A stretch of 64,000 bases of DNA from Variovorax paradoxus (lineage in GTDB: Bacteria > Pseudomonadota > Gammaproteobacteria > Burkholderiales > Burkholderiaceae_C), in NCBI RefSeq assembly GCF_009755665.1, contig NZ_CP046622.1:3534001-3598000 (forward strand), read 5' to 3'. Under the pieces are notes generated by a model that saw only the letters and a list, made by a program, of their open reading frames with translations, was not told the origin of the DNA and ran no database searches. Of the stretch, positions 1 to 9,224 are shown piece by piece; positions within the stretch are counted from its first letter, which is position 1, and the number at the start of each line of letters is the position of its first letter. The position numbers and the translations under genes are program-made.

Positions 1-2284
1 AGCCGTTGTCGACCATCCCTTGCACGAGCTTCTCGTGGAATTTCTCGAGGCCGCCCTTGCGCTTCCAGGCGGCCATGGCGCGCCTCAATTGATCGGCCTC
101 GTCGGCGGTGAACTTGGCCGCGATCATGGCGATCTGCATCACCTGCTCCTGGAAGATCGGCACGCCCAGCGTGCGCCCGAGTGCTTCTTTCAGCTCTTCC
201 TTCTCGTAATGGATCGGCAAGTGCTTGGCCACTCGCTCGCGCTGCTTGAGATACGGATGCACCATGCCGCCCTGGATGGGCCCGGGCCGCACGATGGCAA
301 CCTCGATCACCAGGTCTTCATAGCAGCGTGGCTTCAGGCGCGGCAGCATCGACATCTGCGCGCGGCTTTCAATCTGGAACACGCCAATGGTGTCGGCATC
401 GCAGATCATGTCGAACACCTTCTGGTCGTCGTTGGGAATGTGGTGCATCTCCATCATCGAGCCGCGCCAGCGGTTCATGTGATCGAGCCCGCGGCGTATG
501 GCGCTGAGCATGCCGAGCGCGAGCACGTCGACCTTGAGCATGCCCATGGCTTCGAGGTCGTCCTTCTCCCACTGGATGACCGAGCGATCCACCATGGATG
601 CCTTCTCGACCGGCACCAGCCGCGTGAGCTTGGTGTGCGTGAGCACGAAGCCGCCCACGTGCTGGCTCAGGTGGCGCGGAAAGCCCTTGAGGCGCTGCGT
701 CATCTCGATCCATTGCACCAGCTTGAGCTCATCTTCTTCCACACCCACGCGCGCGGCCGCCTTGAACAATTGCTCGCCCAGCACGGTGTCGTCGAACCAG
801 TAGTGGTCTTTTGCGAACTCGTCGATCAGGCGTTCGTCGATGCCAATGGCCTTGCCTACGTCGCGCAAGGCGCTGCGCGCGCGGTAGCAGATGACGACGG
901 CCGCAATGGCTGCGCGCTCGCGGCCGTACTTCTTGTAGATGTATTGGATGACCTCTTCACGCCGCTGGTGCTCGAAGTCGACGTCGATGTCGGGCGGCTC
1001 GTTGCGGTGCCGGCTCAGGAAGCGCTCGAACAGCAGATGGCCTTTTTCAGGGCTGACCGCGGTAATGCCCAGGCAGTAGCAGACGACCGAGTTGGCCGAA
1101 GAACCGCGCCCCTGGCAAAGGATGTGCTGCGAGCGCGCAAAGCGCACGATGTCTTCGACCGTGAGAAAGAACATCTCGTACTTCAGCTCGACGATCAGCG
1201 CGAGTTCTTTCTCGACCTGCTCGCGCACCTTGTTCGGAATGCCCCCGGGAAAGCGCACTGCCGCACCCTCCCAGGTCTTGCGAACCAGCGTCTGCACGGG
1301 CGTCTCGTGGTTGCCCACGGTTTCGAGCGGGTACTTGTAGGTCTCGCGGATCACATTGGGATCGAACCGGCATCGCTCGGCCACCACCAGCGTGTTCGAC
1401 AGCATTTCGGGCAGATACAGCTCGGCCAGCCGCACCCGCTGCCGCAGATGCCGCTCGGCATTCGACTGCAGTGCAAAACCGCACTCGGCCACGGTCTTGC
1501 CTTCGCGCACGGCCGTGAGCACGTCGTGCAGCGGCTTGGCAGAGCGCGCATGCATGTGCACGTCGCCGGCCGCCACGAGCGGCACGCCCGTGTGCTCGCC
1601 CGCCTGCATCAGCGTGACAAACCACAGGTCGTCGTCGAGCTCGTTGAGCATTTCCACCGCCAGCCACAGGTTCTCTCCATAGAGCGCCTTGGCGGCCAGC
1701 AGGTCTTCATGCAGCGAGGCGACGTCCATGGCACCGCCCGGCGCCCTGTGCGGCACGAAGAGAACCTGGCAGTGCTGCAGCGAAGCCACGTCGCTCTCGT
1801 CCCAGCTCACGCGGTACTCGCCCTTGGGCAGCTCGGTGTTGCGCGCGGCGGTGATGAACTCGCACAGGTTGCCCCAGCCCTCGGTGTCATTCGCGATCAC
1901 CACGAGCCTGAAGCGCTCGAAGCGGAACTCGCTGCCGAACAACAGCCGGAAGCCGGGGTTGCGCGGAATCGGCGGCTCGTCGGGGTGCTCGCGCTCGTAC
2001 TCGTCGAGCTTGGACGTCAACTCGCGCAGGCAGACATGCGCGCGCACGATGCCGGCCACCGAGCATTCGTCGGTAATGGCCAGCGCCGTGTAGCCGAGCT
2101 GGTAGGCGCGCTCGACCATCTCCTCGGGCGTCGAGGCGCCGCGCTGGAAGCTGAAGTTGGTCAGGCAATGCAGCTCGGCATAGTCGGGCAGCGTGGGCGG
2201 CGGCTTCTTGCGCAAGGGCAACGGCAGCGCATGCACCTTGGCGGAGTTGCGTCCGCGCAGCTGCTTCTCGCTCAGGTCAGGCAT
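1..2284 (-). CDS. dnaE2: Error-prone DNA polymerase DnaE2 (ImuC), 3' end cut by window edge
   Basis: This is the catalytic member of the SOS-induced ImuA-ImuB-DnaE2 mutasome, which carries out mutagenic translesion synthesis. About 761 codons are in the window; DnaE2 proteins are usually a little over 1000 residues, so the C-terminal part lies beyond base 1. The N-terminus (MPDLSEKQ, then DYAELHCLTNFSFQRGAS) is a PHP domain, and further in, near residue 430, PPDIDVDFEHQRR is the catalytic Asp motif of C-family polymerases. The ATG overlaps the imuB stop by 8 bp (ATGCCTGA), so translation is probably coupled. The strand opposite is open for long stretches but encodes only His/Leu-rich shadow peptides. 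Identification is firm; completeness cannot be judged. Confidence 0.95.
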   Translation of the reverse strand, partial: MPDLSEKQLRGRNSAKVHALPLPLRKKPPPTLPDYAELHCLTNFSFQRGASTPEEMVERAYQLGYTALAITDECSVAGIVRAHVCLRELTSKLDEYEREHPDEPPIPRNPGFRLLFGSEFRFERFRLVVIANDTEGWGNLCEFITAARNTELPKGEYRVSWDESDVASLQHCQVLFVPHRAPGGAMDVASLHEDLLAAKALYGENLWLAVEMLNELDDDLWFVTLMQAGEHTGVPLVAAGDVHMHARSAKPLHDVLTAVREGKTVAECGFALQSNAERHLRQRVRLAELYLPEMLSNTLVVAERCRFDPNVIRETYKYPLETVGNHETPVQTLVRKTWEGAAVRFPGGIPNKVREQVEKELALIVELKYEMFFLTVEDIVRFARSQHILCQGRGSSANSVVCYCLGITAVSPEKGHLLFERFLSRHRNEPPDIDVDFEHQRREEVIQYIYKKYGRERAAIAAVVICYRARSALRDVGKAIGIDERLIDEFAKDHYWFDDTVLGEQLFKAAARVGVEEDELKLVQWIEMTQRLKGFPRHLSQHVGGFVLTHTKLTRLVPVEKASMVDRSVIQWEKDDLEAMGMLKVDVLALGMLSAIRRGLDHMNRWRGSMMEMHHIPNDDQKVFDMICDADTIGVFQIESRAQMSMLPRLKPRCYEDLVIEVAIVRPGPIQGGMVHPYLKQRERVAKHLPIHYEKEELKEALGRTLGVPIFQEQVMQIAMIAAKFTADEADQLRRAMAAWKRKGGLEKFHEKLVQGMVDNG

Positions 2285-3644
2285 AGAACCCCTGCAGGTA
2301 CCAGCGCACTTCGCCCGGCGAAAAGCCTGCGGAGGGCCGCTCGCGAAAGATCCACACCAGCCCGGCTTCAGGGCTTTCCGCCACGTAGTAGTCGCGCATT
2401 GCAGGCTGGCCGCCGTCTTCCTTGCCGCCCCACCAGCCGGCTTCGACACGCTGCGGTCCGATCAGCTTGCTGAGTGCGCCGCGGTAGCACGGGCGCTCGC
2501 CGTCCATCTCGAGCAGCAACGGCTCGGGCAAGAGCCACGGCGGGTAGAGCGCATCGGGCTGCGAAGCCGCGGCCTTCGCCTTTGCAGTTTCCTTGGCTTC
2601 CTTGCGGGTGCCCGGCAGCGCAGTGTCTTTCTGCAGCGCGGGCCGCCAGGCCTGCTTGCGCTCGGGCCGGTGGTCGGCCCGGGACACGGGCACCACCACC
2701 TGCTGCGGCCCGAGCCGCACGCTGAGCCGCTCGACCATTTCGTGCAGCTTGTCGCCCTTGCGGTTGTCTTCAGGCAGAAAGCTGGTGCTGGCGCCGGCCC
2801 ACGGATCGGTTTCGAGTGTGCGCAGCCGCAGCCAGCTCGCAGGCGCCGCAAGCGTGGTGAGGGCGAGTTTTTCGGAGAGCAGGCGGCGCAGGTGCGCCAT
2901 GTCCTGCGTGGGCTCGGCCGTGCGCACGGTGACTTGCTGGTGCGGCGGCAGGTTCACGCCGTTGAAGCGCTTGAGGTCGAGCGTCCATTGGAGCTCGAGC
3001 GCGCGCGCGCCGCGCTGGCGGGCACGCAGCCAGAACTGCAGCGCCGTGAGCAGCCGGTTGGCCGACCACATCAGCTCGGGCGCGGTTTCGGCCAGCGCGG
3101 GAAGTTCAAGCTTCTGCTCGAACACGTCGGGCAGCGTGAGCCAGTGGTGGCTTTCGGGGCGCAGGCCCCATGCCACATCGAGCGCCTCGCGCAACGCCGC
3201 GCCAAAGCGCCGCGTCAGGCCGCCGCGCGGCAAGGCGGCCACGTCGCCCCAGGTGCGGCAGCCCAGGCGCGCAAGCAAATCGAGGTGTTCGCGCGCGGCA
3301 CTCAGCGTGTCCAGCGGCAGGCCGGCGGGAATGTCCTTGGGCCGGCTCTCGTTGCGCTCGAACAGGCGCAACCGGGCCAATGCGATGAGGCTTGTGGCGC
3401 CCTGCGCGCCGCGCATCACCGCGCCGGGCGCGGGGTTCTCGTGGGCCAACTGGCGCATCAGCGACGAGCGCCCGCCCCACAGGCGCTCGCAAGCCGAAAC
3501 CTCGAGCATCAGCGCCTCGTCTTGCCAGGCGACATGCGGCGTGTATTGCAGCGCCCACCAGCCGAGTGCCTCGGGCGTGGGCAGGGGCTGCGCTTCTTCA
3601 GGCGAACCGGATTCAAGCGACCACCGCAATGCGATCCAGTGCAT
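2277..3644 (-). CDS. imuB: ImuB, Y-family polymerase-like mutasome hub protein
   Basis: A protein of 455 aa related to Y-family polymerases but, as known for the ImuB family, catalytically inactive. It links ImuA, DnaE2 and the beta clamp. It begins MHWIALRW and contains the ImuB-typical segments ACERLWGG (near residue 53) and RLGCRTWGDVAALPRGGL (helix-hairpin-helix region, near 125). The C-terminal third after a Lys/Ala-rich linker (around 345-360) ends in YYVAESPEAGLVWIFRE, typical of this family. The start overlaps the imuA 3' end by 32 bp and the stop overlaps dnaE2 by 8 bp, giving a compact three-gene operon. Confidence 0.93.
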   Translation of the reverse strand: MHWIALRWSLESGSPEEAQPLPTPEALGWWALQYTPHVAWQDEALMLEVSACERLWGGRSSLMRQLAHENPAPGAVMRGAQGATSLIALARLRLFERNESRPKDIPAGLPLDTLSAAREHLDLLARLGCRTWGDVAALPRGGLTRRFGAALREALDVAWGLRPESHHWLTLPDVFEQKLELPALAETAPELMWSANRLLTALQFWLRARQRGARALELQWTLDLKRFNGVNLPPHQQVTVRTAEPTQDMAHLRRLLSEKLALTTLAAPASWLRLRTLETDPWAGASTSFLPEDNRKGDKLHEMVERLSVRLGPQQVVVPVSRADHRPERKQAWRPALQKDTALPGTRKEAKETAKAKAAASQPDALYPPWLLPEPLLLEMDGERPCYRGALSKLIGPQRVEAGWWGGKEDGGQPAMRDYYVAESPEAGLVWIFRERPSAGFSPGEVRWYLQGFYA

Positions 3645-4425
3645 TGGGGCCTCCCTTCCATGCGTCGATGCGCACCACCGTGGCCGTGGCGGACGTTGCC
3701 GCTTCGCCGGCCGGCGCCGTGCCCTGCTGCTGGAGCCGCAGCTTGCGGCGCAACCGGGCAGCCGCCAGCAATGCGGCCATGCGTTCGTTGCGCGCGGGCA
3801 GCATCACCGGCGCGGCCAAGGGTGGCCCGCGGCGCTTGAGAATGCGCAGTTCGATCTGCGAGCTGTCGGCCTCGCAGCTTTCCACCTGGAGGCGCAGCCG
3901 CGCCGGCGACGCACCCTGCGCGGCTGATTCGGGCCGGCACACGAAGAGCAGCACGTCATGCTGGGCGGCGGCCAGTTGCAACCGGCGCAGTTCACCCACC
4001 CGGGCCTGCGGCAGCCAGGCCAGCACGGCGGACACATCCGCGCAGCGCAGCGCCTGCTCGCAGGCCCACAGCCGCGAGGCCGGCGCGTCGCTTCTGACCC
4101 ACATCAGCGCCTCCACCGGCAAGCCCTGCGCCGCCAGAGACGGCCCGCAGGGTTCGTAGGGCGCGCCGATCAGCACCACCGGCCCGCCGCGCGCCTGCAC
4201 TGCCTGCGCCAGGGCCGGCAGCAGCAGCCGCCAGACATGGGCTTCCGGCGCGGTTTGCAGCAACTCCGTCATGGCGCCCACAGGCCAACCGCCACCGGGC
4301 AGCTCGGCGTCGAGTGCGGCGTGGCCGGTGGCGACGACCTGCGCGTCGGCCAGGCCGAGTTCGTCGGCATGCCAGACGCCACGGCCTGCGGCGGCGGAAA
4401 AGGAGTTGAGGAAAGGAAGGCCCAT
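3613..4425 (-). CDS. imuA: ImuA, RecA/SulA-like mutasome protein
   Basis: First gene of the SOS mutagenesis cassette, 270 aa. It is a RecA-like fold protein that in characterised systems interacts with ImuB and modulates translesion synthesis. The segment VWHADELG...HAALDAELPGGGWPVGAMTEL near residues 15-55 is the family signature. I chose the ATG at 4425 (MGLPFLNS): an in-frame start at 4479 would place the LexA box inside the coding region, and the LexA palindrome lies just 14 bp upstream of this ATG. There is no strong Shine-Dalgarno. A weaker match to SulA-type annotation is common for this family. Confidence 0.9.
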   Translation of the reverse strand: MGLPFLNSFSAAAGRGVWHADELGLADAQVVATGHAALDAELPGGGWPVGAMTELLQTAPEAHVWRLLLPALAQAVQARGGPVVLIGAPYEPCGPSLAAQGLPVEALMWVRSDAPASRLWACEQALRCADVSAVLAWLPQARVGELRRLQLAAAQHDVLLFVCRPESAAQGASPARLRLQVESCEADSSQIELRILKRRGPPLAAPVMLPARNERMAALLAAARLRRKLRLQQQGTAPAGEAATSATATVVRIDAWKGGPNALDRIAVVA

Positions 4426-4438
4426 GATGCAATCGTTA

Positions 4439-4456
4439 ACTGTATTTTTATACAGT
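4439..4456. promoter_or_regulatory. LexA (SOS) box of the imuA-imuB-dnaE2 operon
   Basis: ACTGTATTTTTATACAGT fits the CTGT-N8-ACAG LexA consensus perfectly and has an AT-only core. It sits immediately upstream of imuA and about 90 bp upstream of the divergent binding-protein gene, where LexA control of the cassette is expected. Binding is inferred from sequence. Confidence 0.93.
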
Positions 4457-4545
4457 ATTCCATGAGCCGCAACCAGCACGGGACAAATAGCGATTTACCC
4501 AAAGCGCCTTGCCTCTTAAGATGGCAGAACAAACAATTTGTGACC

Positions 4546-5673
4546 ATGCAATACAAAAAGATTCATTTGCTGGCTTCGGCCTTGACTGCCCTCCTCCTTG
4601 CGGTACAGCCTGCGGCGCAGGCGCAAACCAAGCCGCTGCTGATCGGCCAGACCAATGTTCAGACGGGCCCGCTGGCAACGCTGTCGACCGAGCCGCTGGT
4701 CGGCATCCGCGCTTTGTTCACCGCGGTGAATGCGAATGGCGGCGTGAACGGCCGGCCCATTGAGTTGCGCCAGCTCGACGATGCATACGACCCCGCCAAG
4801 GGCGCCGAGAACGTGAAGACTTTCGTGAAGGACGGCGCCGTGGGCATCCTGATGCCGATCGGCACGTCGTCGGCGGTCGGTGCCCTGAAGGCTGCCAACG
4901 AGCTCAAGATTCCGGTCGTGGGCTCGTACACAGGCGCGGCGCCGGTGGTGAAGCCGTCCGAATACGGCTTTCCGGTCCGCATCAGCTTCGACGAGGAATA
5001 CAGCCGCATCGTGAACCACTTGTTCACCATCGGCCTCTCGCGCATCGCCTTTGCGCACAACGACAACCCGGGCGCGCGCTCGGCAATGGAGAGCACGCAA
5101 AAATTCATTTCCGAACGCGGCGAAAAAATGGTCGGCAGCGTGCCGATCAAGAACGACGGCTCCGACGCAGCCGAACGCGCGGCGGAACTGGTCAAGCTCA
5201 AGCCCAAGGCCGTGGTGCTGTCGGCCACGAACGACGTGGCGGCCAAGTTCATCACCGCCTATAGAGCGGCAGGCGGCGAAACGGCTTTCTATTCGTTCTC
5301 TTTCCTGAACGGCCAGAAGCTGTTCCAGGACATCAAGAAGGACGCAGCCGGCGTGGTCATTTCGCAAGTCGTGCCATACCCGTGGAACACGGCAATGCCG
5401 ATGATTGCCGAGTACCAGGCAGCCATGAAGAAAATCGGCGCAACGGAGTTCAGCTACGCCAGCCTCGAAGGCTATGTGGCGGCCAAGGTGATGGTCGAGG
5501 GCCTGAAGCGCGCGGGCGCGAACCCGACGGCCGATTCGCTGCACAAGGGGCTCGAGTCGTTCAAGACGCTGGACATCGGTGGGATTGCTGTGTCTTACCG
5601 GCCGGGGGAGCACCGGGGACTGACCTTCTCTGAACTGTCTATGCTGAAGGCTGACGGGCGCTATTTGCGCTGA
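4546..5673 (+). CDS. ABC transporter substrate-binding protein, branched-chain amino acid (LivK) type
   Basis: A periplasmic type I binding protein of 375 aa (Peripla_BP_6 fold). An N-terminal Sec signal peptide (MQYKKIHLLASALTALLLA, cleavage after AQAQ) precedes PLLIGQTNVQTGPLA and later ELVKLKPKAVVLSATND and SYASLEGYVAAKVMVEGL, all typical of LivK/amide-binding relatives. The upstream frame is open to 3958, but the signal peptide fixes the ATG at 4546. No permease or ATPase gene is adjacent, so it is an orphan component that must share a transporter elsewhere or act as a sensor. The ligand is unknown. Confidence 0.85.
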   Translation: MQYKKIHLLASALTALLLAVQPAAQAQTKPLLIGQTNVQTGPLATLSTEPLVGIRALFTAVNANGGVNGRPIELRQLDDAYDPAKGAENVKTFVKDGAVGILMPIGTSSAVGALKAANELKIPVVGSYTGAAPVVKPSEYGFPVRISFDEEYSRIVNHLFTIGLSRIAFAHNDNPGARSAMESTQKFISERGEKMVGSVPIKNDGSDAAERAAELVKLKPKAVVLSATNDVAAKFITAYRAAGGETAFYSFSFLNGQKLFQDIKKDAAGVVISQVVPYPWNTAMPMIAEYQAAMKKIGATEFSYASLEGYVAAKVMVEGLKRAGANPTADSLHKGLESFKTLDIGGIAVSYRPGEHRGLTFSELSMLKADGRYLR

Positions 5674-5700
5674 GGGCTTTCTCCGTACGTGAATTCATTC

Positions 5701-5982
5701 GGGGCGCTGTTGTCCAGAGCGTGTGCAAAGGCCACCGGGTACTCCCCTCCGCGAATGTCCCCCGGCCTGCGGCCTCCTCCTTTATTTCGCTGCGTGGAGC
5801 ACCCGATGCCCTGTGCACCGGGGCACGCTCTGGGTGTACCGCCGATCAACGACCGCTGCTCATAACGCACACGTCGATGGGGTGCCTTGCGCAGCGAAAT
5901 AAAGGAGGAGGGGCGCAGCCCCGGGGGACATTCGCGGAGAAAGGTACCCCGTCGGCGGGTGCGCGCCCTGAACAACGCCCCC
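5701..5982. repeat. Large imperfect inverted repeat filling the intergenic region
   Basis: The non-coding gap 5674-6023 is mostly one inverted repeat. The left arm (about 5737-5794) carries GCGAATGTCCCCCGG, CCTCCTCCTTTATTTCGCTG; the right arm (about 5885-5950) carries the reverse complement CAGCGAAATAAAGGAGGAGG and CCGGGGGACATTCGC. Weaker pairing extends outward (GGCGCTGTTGT at 5703 against ACAACGCC near 5973) and inward (GCACCC against GGGTGCC). Short deletions and substitutions separate the arms. It has no coding frame of note. The form suggests a dispersed non-autonomous element or BIME-like repeat; copy number elsewhere is unknown. Confidence 0.8.
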
Positions 5983-6023
5983 AACGCGCACCCAGTCAAA
6001 GCCCCTGGCGCAGAATTTGATTC

Positions 6024-6977
6024 GTGACGCTCCTCACGAACCAACCCCACTTCCCCATCACACGCGCCCGGCTGCTCAGGCTAGGCGCCGCACTCTGCGC
6101 CGGTGCCGCGCTCCCCTCCTTCGCACAGCAACAAGGCAGGCCTGCGATGACCATGAACACCCGCCCCATTCCTTCCACCCAGGAAGCCCTGCCGGTTGTC
6201 GGCTGCGGCACCTGGATCGGGTTCGACCAGCGCCCCGGTACCGACGAATACAAGCGCCTGCCGGGTGTGCTCGACGCCCTCTTCGCAGCCGGCGGCAAGG
6301 TGATCGACAGTTCGCCGATGTATGGCCGCTCCGAAGAAAACACCGGCGAACTGCTGGCCGCATCGAAGCAGCGCGAGAACAGGGCTTTTCTTGCCACCAA
6401 GGTGTGGACATCGGGCCGCGAGGCTGGCATTGCGCAGATGGAGCAGTCCTTCGCGCGGCTGCGCACCCAGCGCATGGACCTGATGCAGGTGCACAACCTG
6501 GTCGACTGGAAAACCCATCTCGCCACGCTGCGCGGCTGGAAGGACAAGGGCCGCGTGCGCTACATCGGCATCACGCACTACACCGCCTCGGCCTACGACG
6601 AGGTCGAGGCCGTGCTGCGCGCCGAGAAGCTCGACTTCCTGCAGATCAATTATTCGATCGACGCACGCGAAGCCGAGCAGCGACTGCTGCCGCTCGCGGC
6701 CGAGCGCGGCGTGGCGGTGATCGTCAACATGCCCTTTGGCGGTGGCGGCCTTTTGCGCCGGCTGCGCGACAAGCCGCTGCCGGCGTGGGCCGGCGAGATC
6801 GGCTGTACAAGCTGGGCGCAGGTGCTGTTGAAGTTCGTGCTGAGCCACCCTGCCGTGACCTGCACCATTCCCGGCACCAGCCGCGCCGAGCACATGGCCG
6901 ACAACGCCGCGGCCGGCGCGGGTGCTTTTCCGGATGCGGCGTTCTGGCGCAGCAACGCGCGCTCGATCGGCCTCTGA
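6024..6977 (+). CDS. Exported aldo/keto reductase
   Basis: A protein of 317 aa starting at GTG. An N-terminal hydrophobic export signal (ARLLRLGAALCAGAALPSFA) is followed by an aldo/keto reductase barrel. The catalytic tetrad is visible: Asp in KVIDSSPMYG, Tyr in MYGRSEE, Lys in FLATKVW and His in DLMQVHNL. The late segment CTIPGTSRAEHMADN is the usual NADPH-binding end. The signal is not a clean twin-arginine motif (only RARLLRLG), so Sec or atypical Tat export are both possible. The substrate is unknown. It sits between a large repeat and the convergent Bug gene, with no operon partner. Confidence 0.85.
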   Translation: MTLLTNQPHFPITRARLLRLGAALCAGAALPSFAQQQGRPAMTMNTRPIPSTQEALPVVGCGTWIGFDQRPGTDEYKRLPGVLDALFAAGGKVIDSSPMYGRSEENTGELLAASKQRENRAFLATKVWTSGREAGIAQMEQSFARLRTQRMDLMQVHNLVDWKTHLATLRGWKDKGRVRYIGITHYTASAYDEVEAVLRAEKLDFLQINYSIDAREAEQRLLPLAAERGVAVIVNMPFGGGGLLRRLRDKPLPAWAGEIGCTSWAQVLLKFVLSHPAVTCTIPGTSRAEHMADNAAAGAGAFPDAAFWRSNARSIGL

Positions 6978-6990
6978 GCCGCAGCCGCGG

Positions 6991-7965
6991 CTATTCGAAC
7001 TTGACGTTGTGCTGCCGCACGGTGGCGCCGAAGGCGTCGTACTGCGCGCGGAAGAACTCGGTGAACTTTGCGGGGCTCATGCCGTAGCCCTCGAAGCCCT
7101 GCTGCACCAGTTGTGCATGCACGTCCGGCCGCTTCAGCGTGTTCTGCAGTTCCTGCGACAGCTTGGCGGTAATGGCCTGCGGCAACCCCGGCGGCCCGAA
7201 GAAGCCGGCCCAGGGCGTGATGGTGAGCTTGCCCAGCCCCAGTTCGCTGCCCGTGGGCACGTCGGGCAGCAACGCGCTGCGCTGCGGCAGCAGCGTGACC
7301 AGCGCGCGAATGCGCCCCTCCTTCACGAAGCCCGGCGCCAGCGTGCCGGTGGTGAACATCATGTGGATCTGGCCGCCCAGCAGGTCGGTCATGGCTTGCA
7401 TGTCGCCCTTGTAGCGCGCGTTGACGACCTTGCGCTCGCCCAGCAGCTGCAGCATGGCCAGCTCCGAGGCGCTGTTGCTCGATGCCGAGTTGTAGGCGCC
7501 GGGCTTGGCCGCGACCAAGGCCAGCAACTCGTTCACGCTCTTCGCCGGCAGGCTCGAAGGCACCACCAGGAACATCGAAAACTGGCCGGCCGAGCTGATC
7601 GGCGTGAAGGCCTTGAACGGGTCGTAAGGTGCTGTGGGGCGCAGCGTGGGCGCGGCCACCATGGCGGTGTTGGTGCCCATCAGCAACGTGTAGCCGTCGG
7701 GCTTGGCCGATGACGTGGCCTGCGCCGCGAGCACGCCGTCGGCGCCGGGCCTGTTTTCCACGATCACCTGCTGGCCGAGCTGCTTCGACAGCCCCTCCGC
7801 AATGATGCGCGTGAGCGCGTCGGCGCCGCCGCCGGGCGCAAACCCGACGATCAGGCGCAGCGGCTTGTCCGGATAGGTCTCGGCGCTCCAGGCCGCCCCG
7901 CCGGGCAGCAGGGCGAGCGAACCGCCGGCCGCAAGGGCCGCCAGCGTCAGGTTTCTGCGTCGCAT
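6991..7965 (-). CDS. Bug-family (TctC) tripartite tricarboxylate transporter receptor
   Basis: A periplasmic solute-binding protein of 324 aa. An export signal (MRRRNLTLAALAAGGSLALLPGGAAWS) is followed by the Bug hallmarks YPDKPLRLIVGFAPGGGADA, PGADGVLAA and PDGYTLLMG. The start at 7965 has a good ribosome site (AAGGAGC, 6 bp upstream); the longer open frame upstream is spurious. It lies 14 bp downstream of the porin gene and is the last gene of the dehydratase island, so it probably supplies the island's carboxylate substrate. No TctA/TctB membrane genes are in the window. Confidence 0.92.
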   Translation of the reverse strand: MRRRNLTLAALAAGGSLALLPGGAAWSAETYPDKPLRLIVGFAPGGGADALTRIIAEGLSKQLGQQVIVENRPGADGVLAAQATSSAKPDGYTLLMGTNTAMVAAPTLRPTAPYDPFKAFTPISSAGQFSMFLVVPSSLPAKSVNELLALVAAKPGAYNSASSNSASELAMLQLLGERKVVNARYKGDMQAMTDLLGGQIHMMFTTGTLAPGFVKEGRIRALVTLLPQRSALLPDVPTGSELGLGKLTITPWAGFFGPPGLPQAITAKLSQELQNTLKRPDVHAQLVQQGFEGYGMSPAKFTEFFRAQYDAFGATVRQHNVKFE

Positions 7966-7979
7966 TTTCTTGCTCCTTG

Positions 7980-9107
7980 TCAGAAGAGATGCCGCACGCC
8001 GAGCTCCCAGCCCGACGAGCGGCGGCCGCCGGCCGGCGCCACGCCGCCGCTGACGACATAGCGCGCCTGGCCGCTGTTCATGAGCCGCGCGTAGGTGCCG
8101 TAGAGCGCGGTGCGCTTCGAGAGGTTGTGCACATAGCCAATGCCGAACTGGCGCGCATCGTCGCGGTTGCGCGGCATGCCGTTGGCATTGCGCAGGCTCT
8201 CGTCGCTGCGGTCGTCCAGGTAGGCGTAGCTCACGCGGATGCGGCCCACTTCGAAAGCCGGAATGTGCGCGCCGATCTCGGCGGTGTTCTTGCGCACCGT
8301 GCCGGCGGCGAGCTTCACCGTTACCTTGTTGTAGAGCGCGAAGAACTTCGCAAAGCCCGCGTCCCACGTGCCGCCGATGTTGGCGTGCGTGTAGTTGCCG
8401 ATGGTGGCGGTGGCGTCGTAGTGGGTGCGCGTCACGGCGGCGGCTACGTCGAATGCGCCCGAGGCAAAGCCGAAGCGCGCACCGGCAAAGTTGCCGTCGT
8501 CGCGGTTCGGGGCGGTGGAATCGTTCTCGCCGGTGCCGATCATCGCCATTCCGTAGAAGCCGCCGAGGCCGGCCGGCAGCCAGTAGCTCACCGTATTGCT
8601 GCCCGTGATGCCGGTGGGCAGCGGCCCGGTGCCCGCGCCCGCGAACGTGAGGTTGCCCGCGCGCGCCACGCCGTTGGCATTGAAGGGGTCGAAGTAGATG
8701 CTGTTGTAGTGCGTGGGAATGAAGTCGCGCCCCAGGCGCAGCTCACCCACCTTCTGGTGCGAGAGGCTCACGAAAGACATGCGGTCGAAGGTGATCGGCC
8801 CCGCCGTTCCCGCGCCGCTCGTCTGGTTGTTGCTGTTGCTCGCACGGCCGGTGCCGGTGTCGGGATTCAGGCTGCCTTCGAGCCAGAAGCCCGCGCGCAA
8901 GCCGCCGCCCAGGTCTTCTGTGCCGCGAAATCCAAGGCGGCTGGTCGAGAGGCCGCCGTTGGACAGCGCCTTGACCGAACCGCCGCCATCGCCGTTGGTG
9001 TACTGGATGCCGAGGTCCATCACGCCGAACACGGTCACTGTGGATTGCGCATGCGCGGCGCCGCTGCTCGCGAGCCCCAACGCTGACCACATCAAGATCT
9101 TCTTCAT
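7980..9107 (-). CDS. Outer-membrane porin, Gram-negative trimeric type
   Basis: A protein of 375 aa with signal peptide MKKILMWSALGLASSGAAHA and the beta-proteobacterial porin start QSTVTVFGVMDLGIQYTNG. RLGFRGTEDLGGGLRAGFWLEGS near residues 57-78 is diagnostic. The chain ends in WELGVRHLF, with the terminal Phe recognised by the BAM machinery. It lies between the IlvD-like dehydratase gene and a Bug gene on the same strand. It plausibly gives outer-membrane entry for the same substrate, although general porins of this type are often unselective. Confidence 0.93.
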   Translation of the reverse strand: MKKILMWSALGLASSGAAHAQSTVTVFGVMDLGIQYTNGDGGGSVKALSNGGLSTSRLGFRGTEDLGGGLRAGFWLEGSLNPDTGTGRASNSNNQTSGAGTAGPITFDRMSFVSLSHQKVGELRLGRDFIPTHYNSIYFDPFNANGVARAGNLTFAGAGTGPLPTGITGSNTVSYWLPAGLGGFYGMAMIGTGENDSTAPNRDDGNFAGARFGFASGAFDVAAAVTRTHYDATATIGNYTHANIGGTWDAGFAKFFALYNKVTVKLAAGTVRKNTAEIGAHIPAFEVGRIRVSYAYLDDRSDESLRNANGMPRNRDDARQFGIGYVHNLSKRTALYGTYARLMNSGQARYVVSGGVAPAGGRRSSGWELGVRHLF

Positions 9108-9224
9108 GGTTTTCTTGTCTCCTGCTTCTTCTCTTGGTTGAAAAACTCGGAACGCGCGCAGGGCTGCGCCACCGGGTGCGCAGGGGGGCGCACCGGTCGG
9201 CGAAGGCCGGGGTAAAAGGTTTTG

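Noticed and set aside
20..2473. Long open frame on the plus strand opposite dnaE2
   Set aside because: Its product is His/Leu/Ala-rich and matches nothing; the opposite strand encodes a clear DnaE2. High-GC shadow frame.
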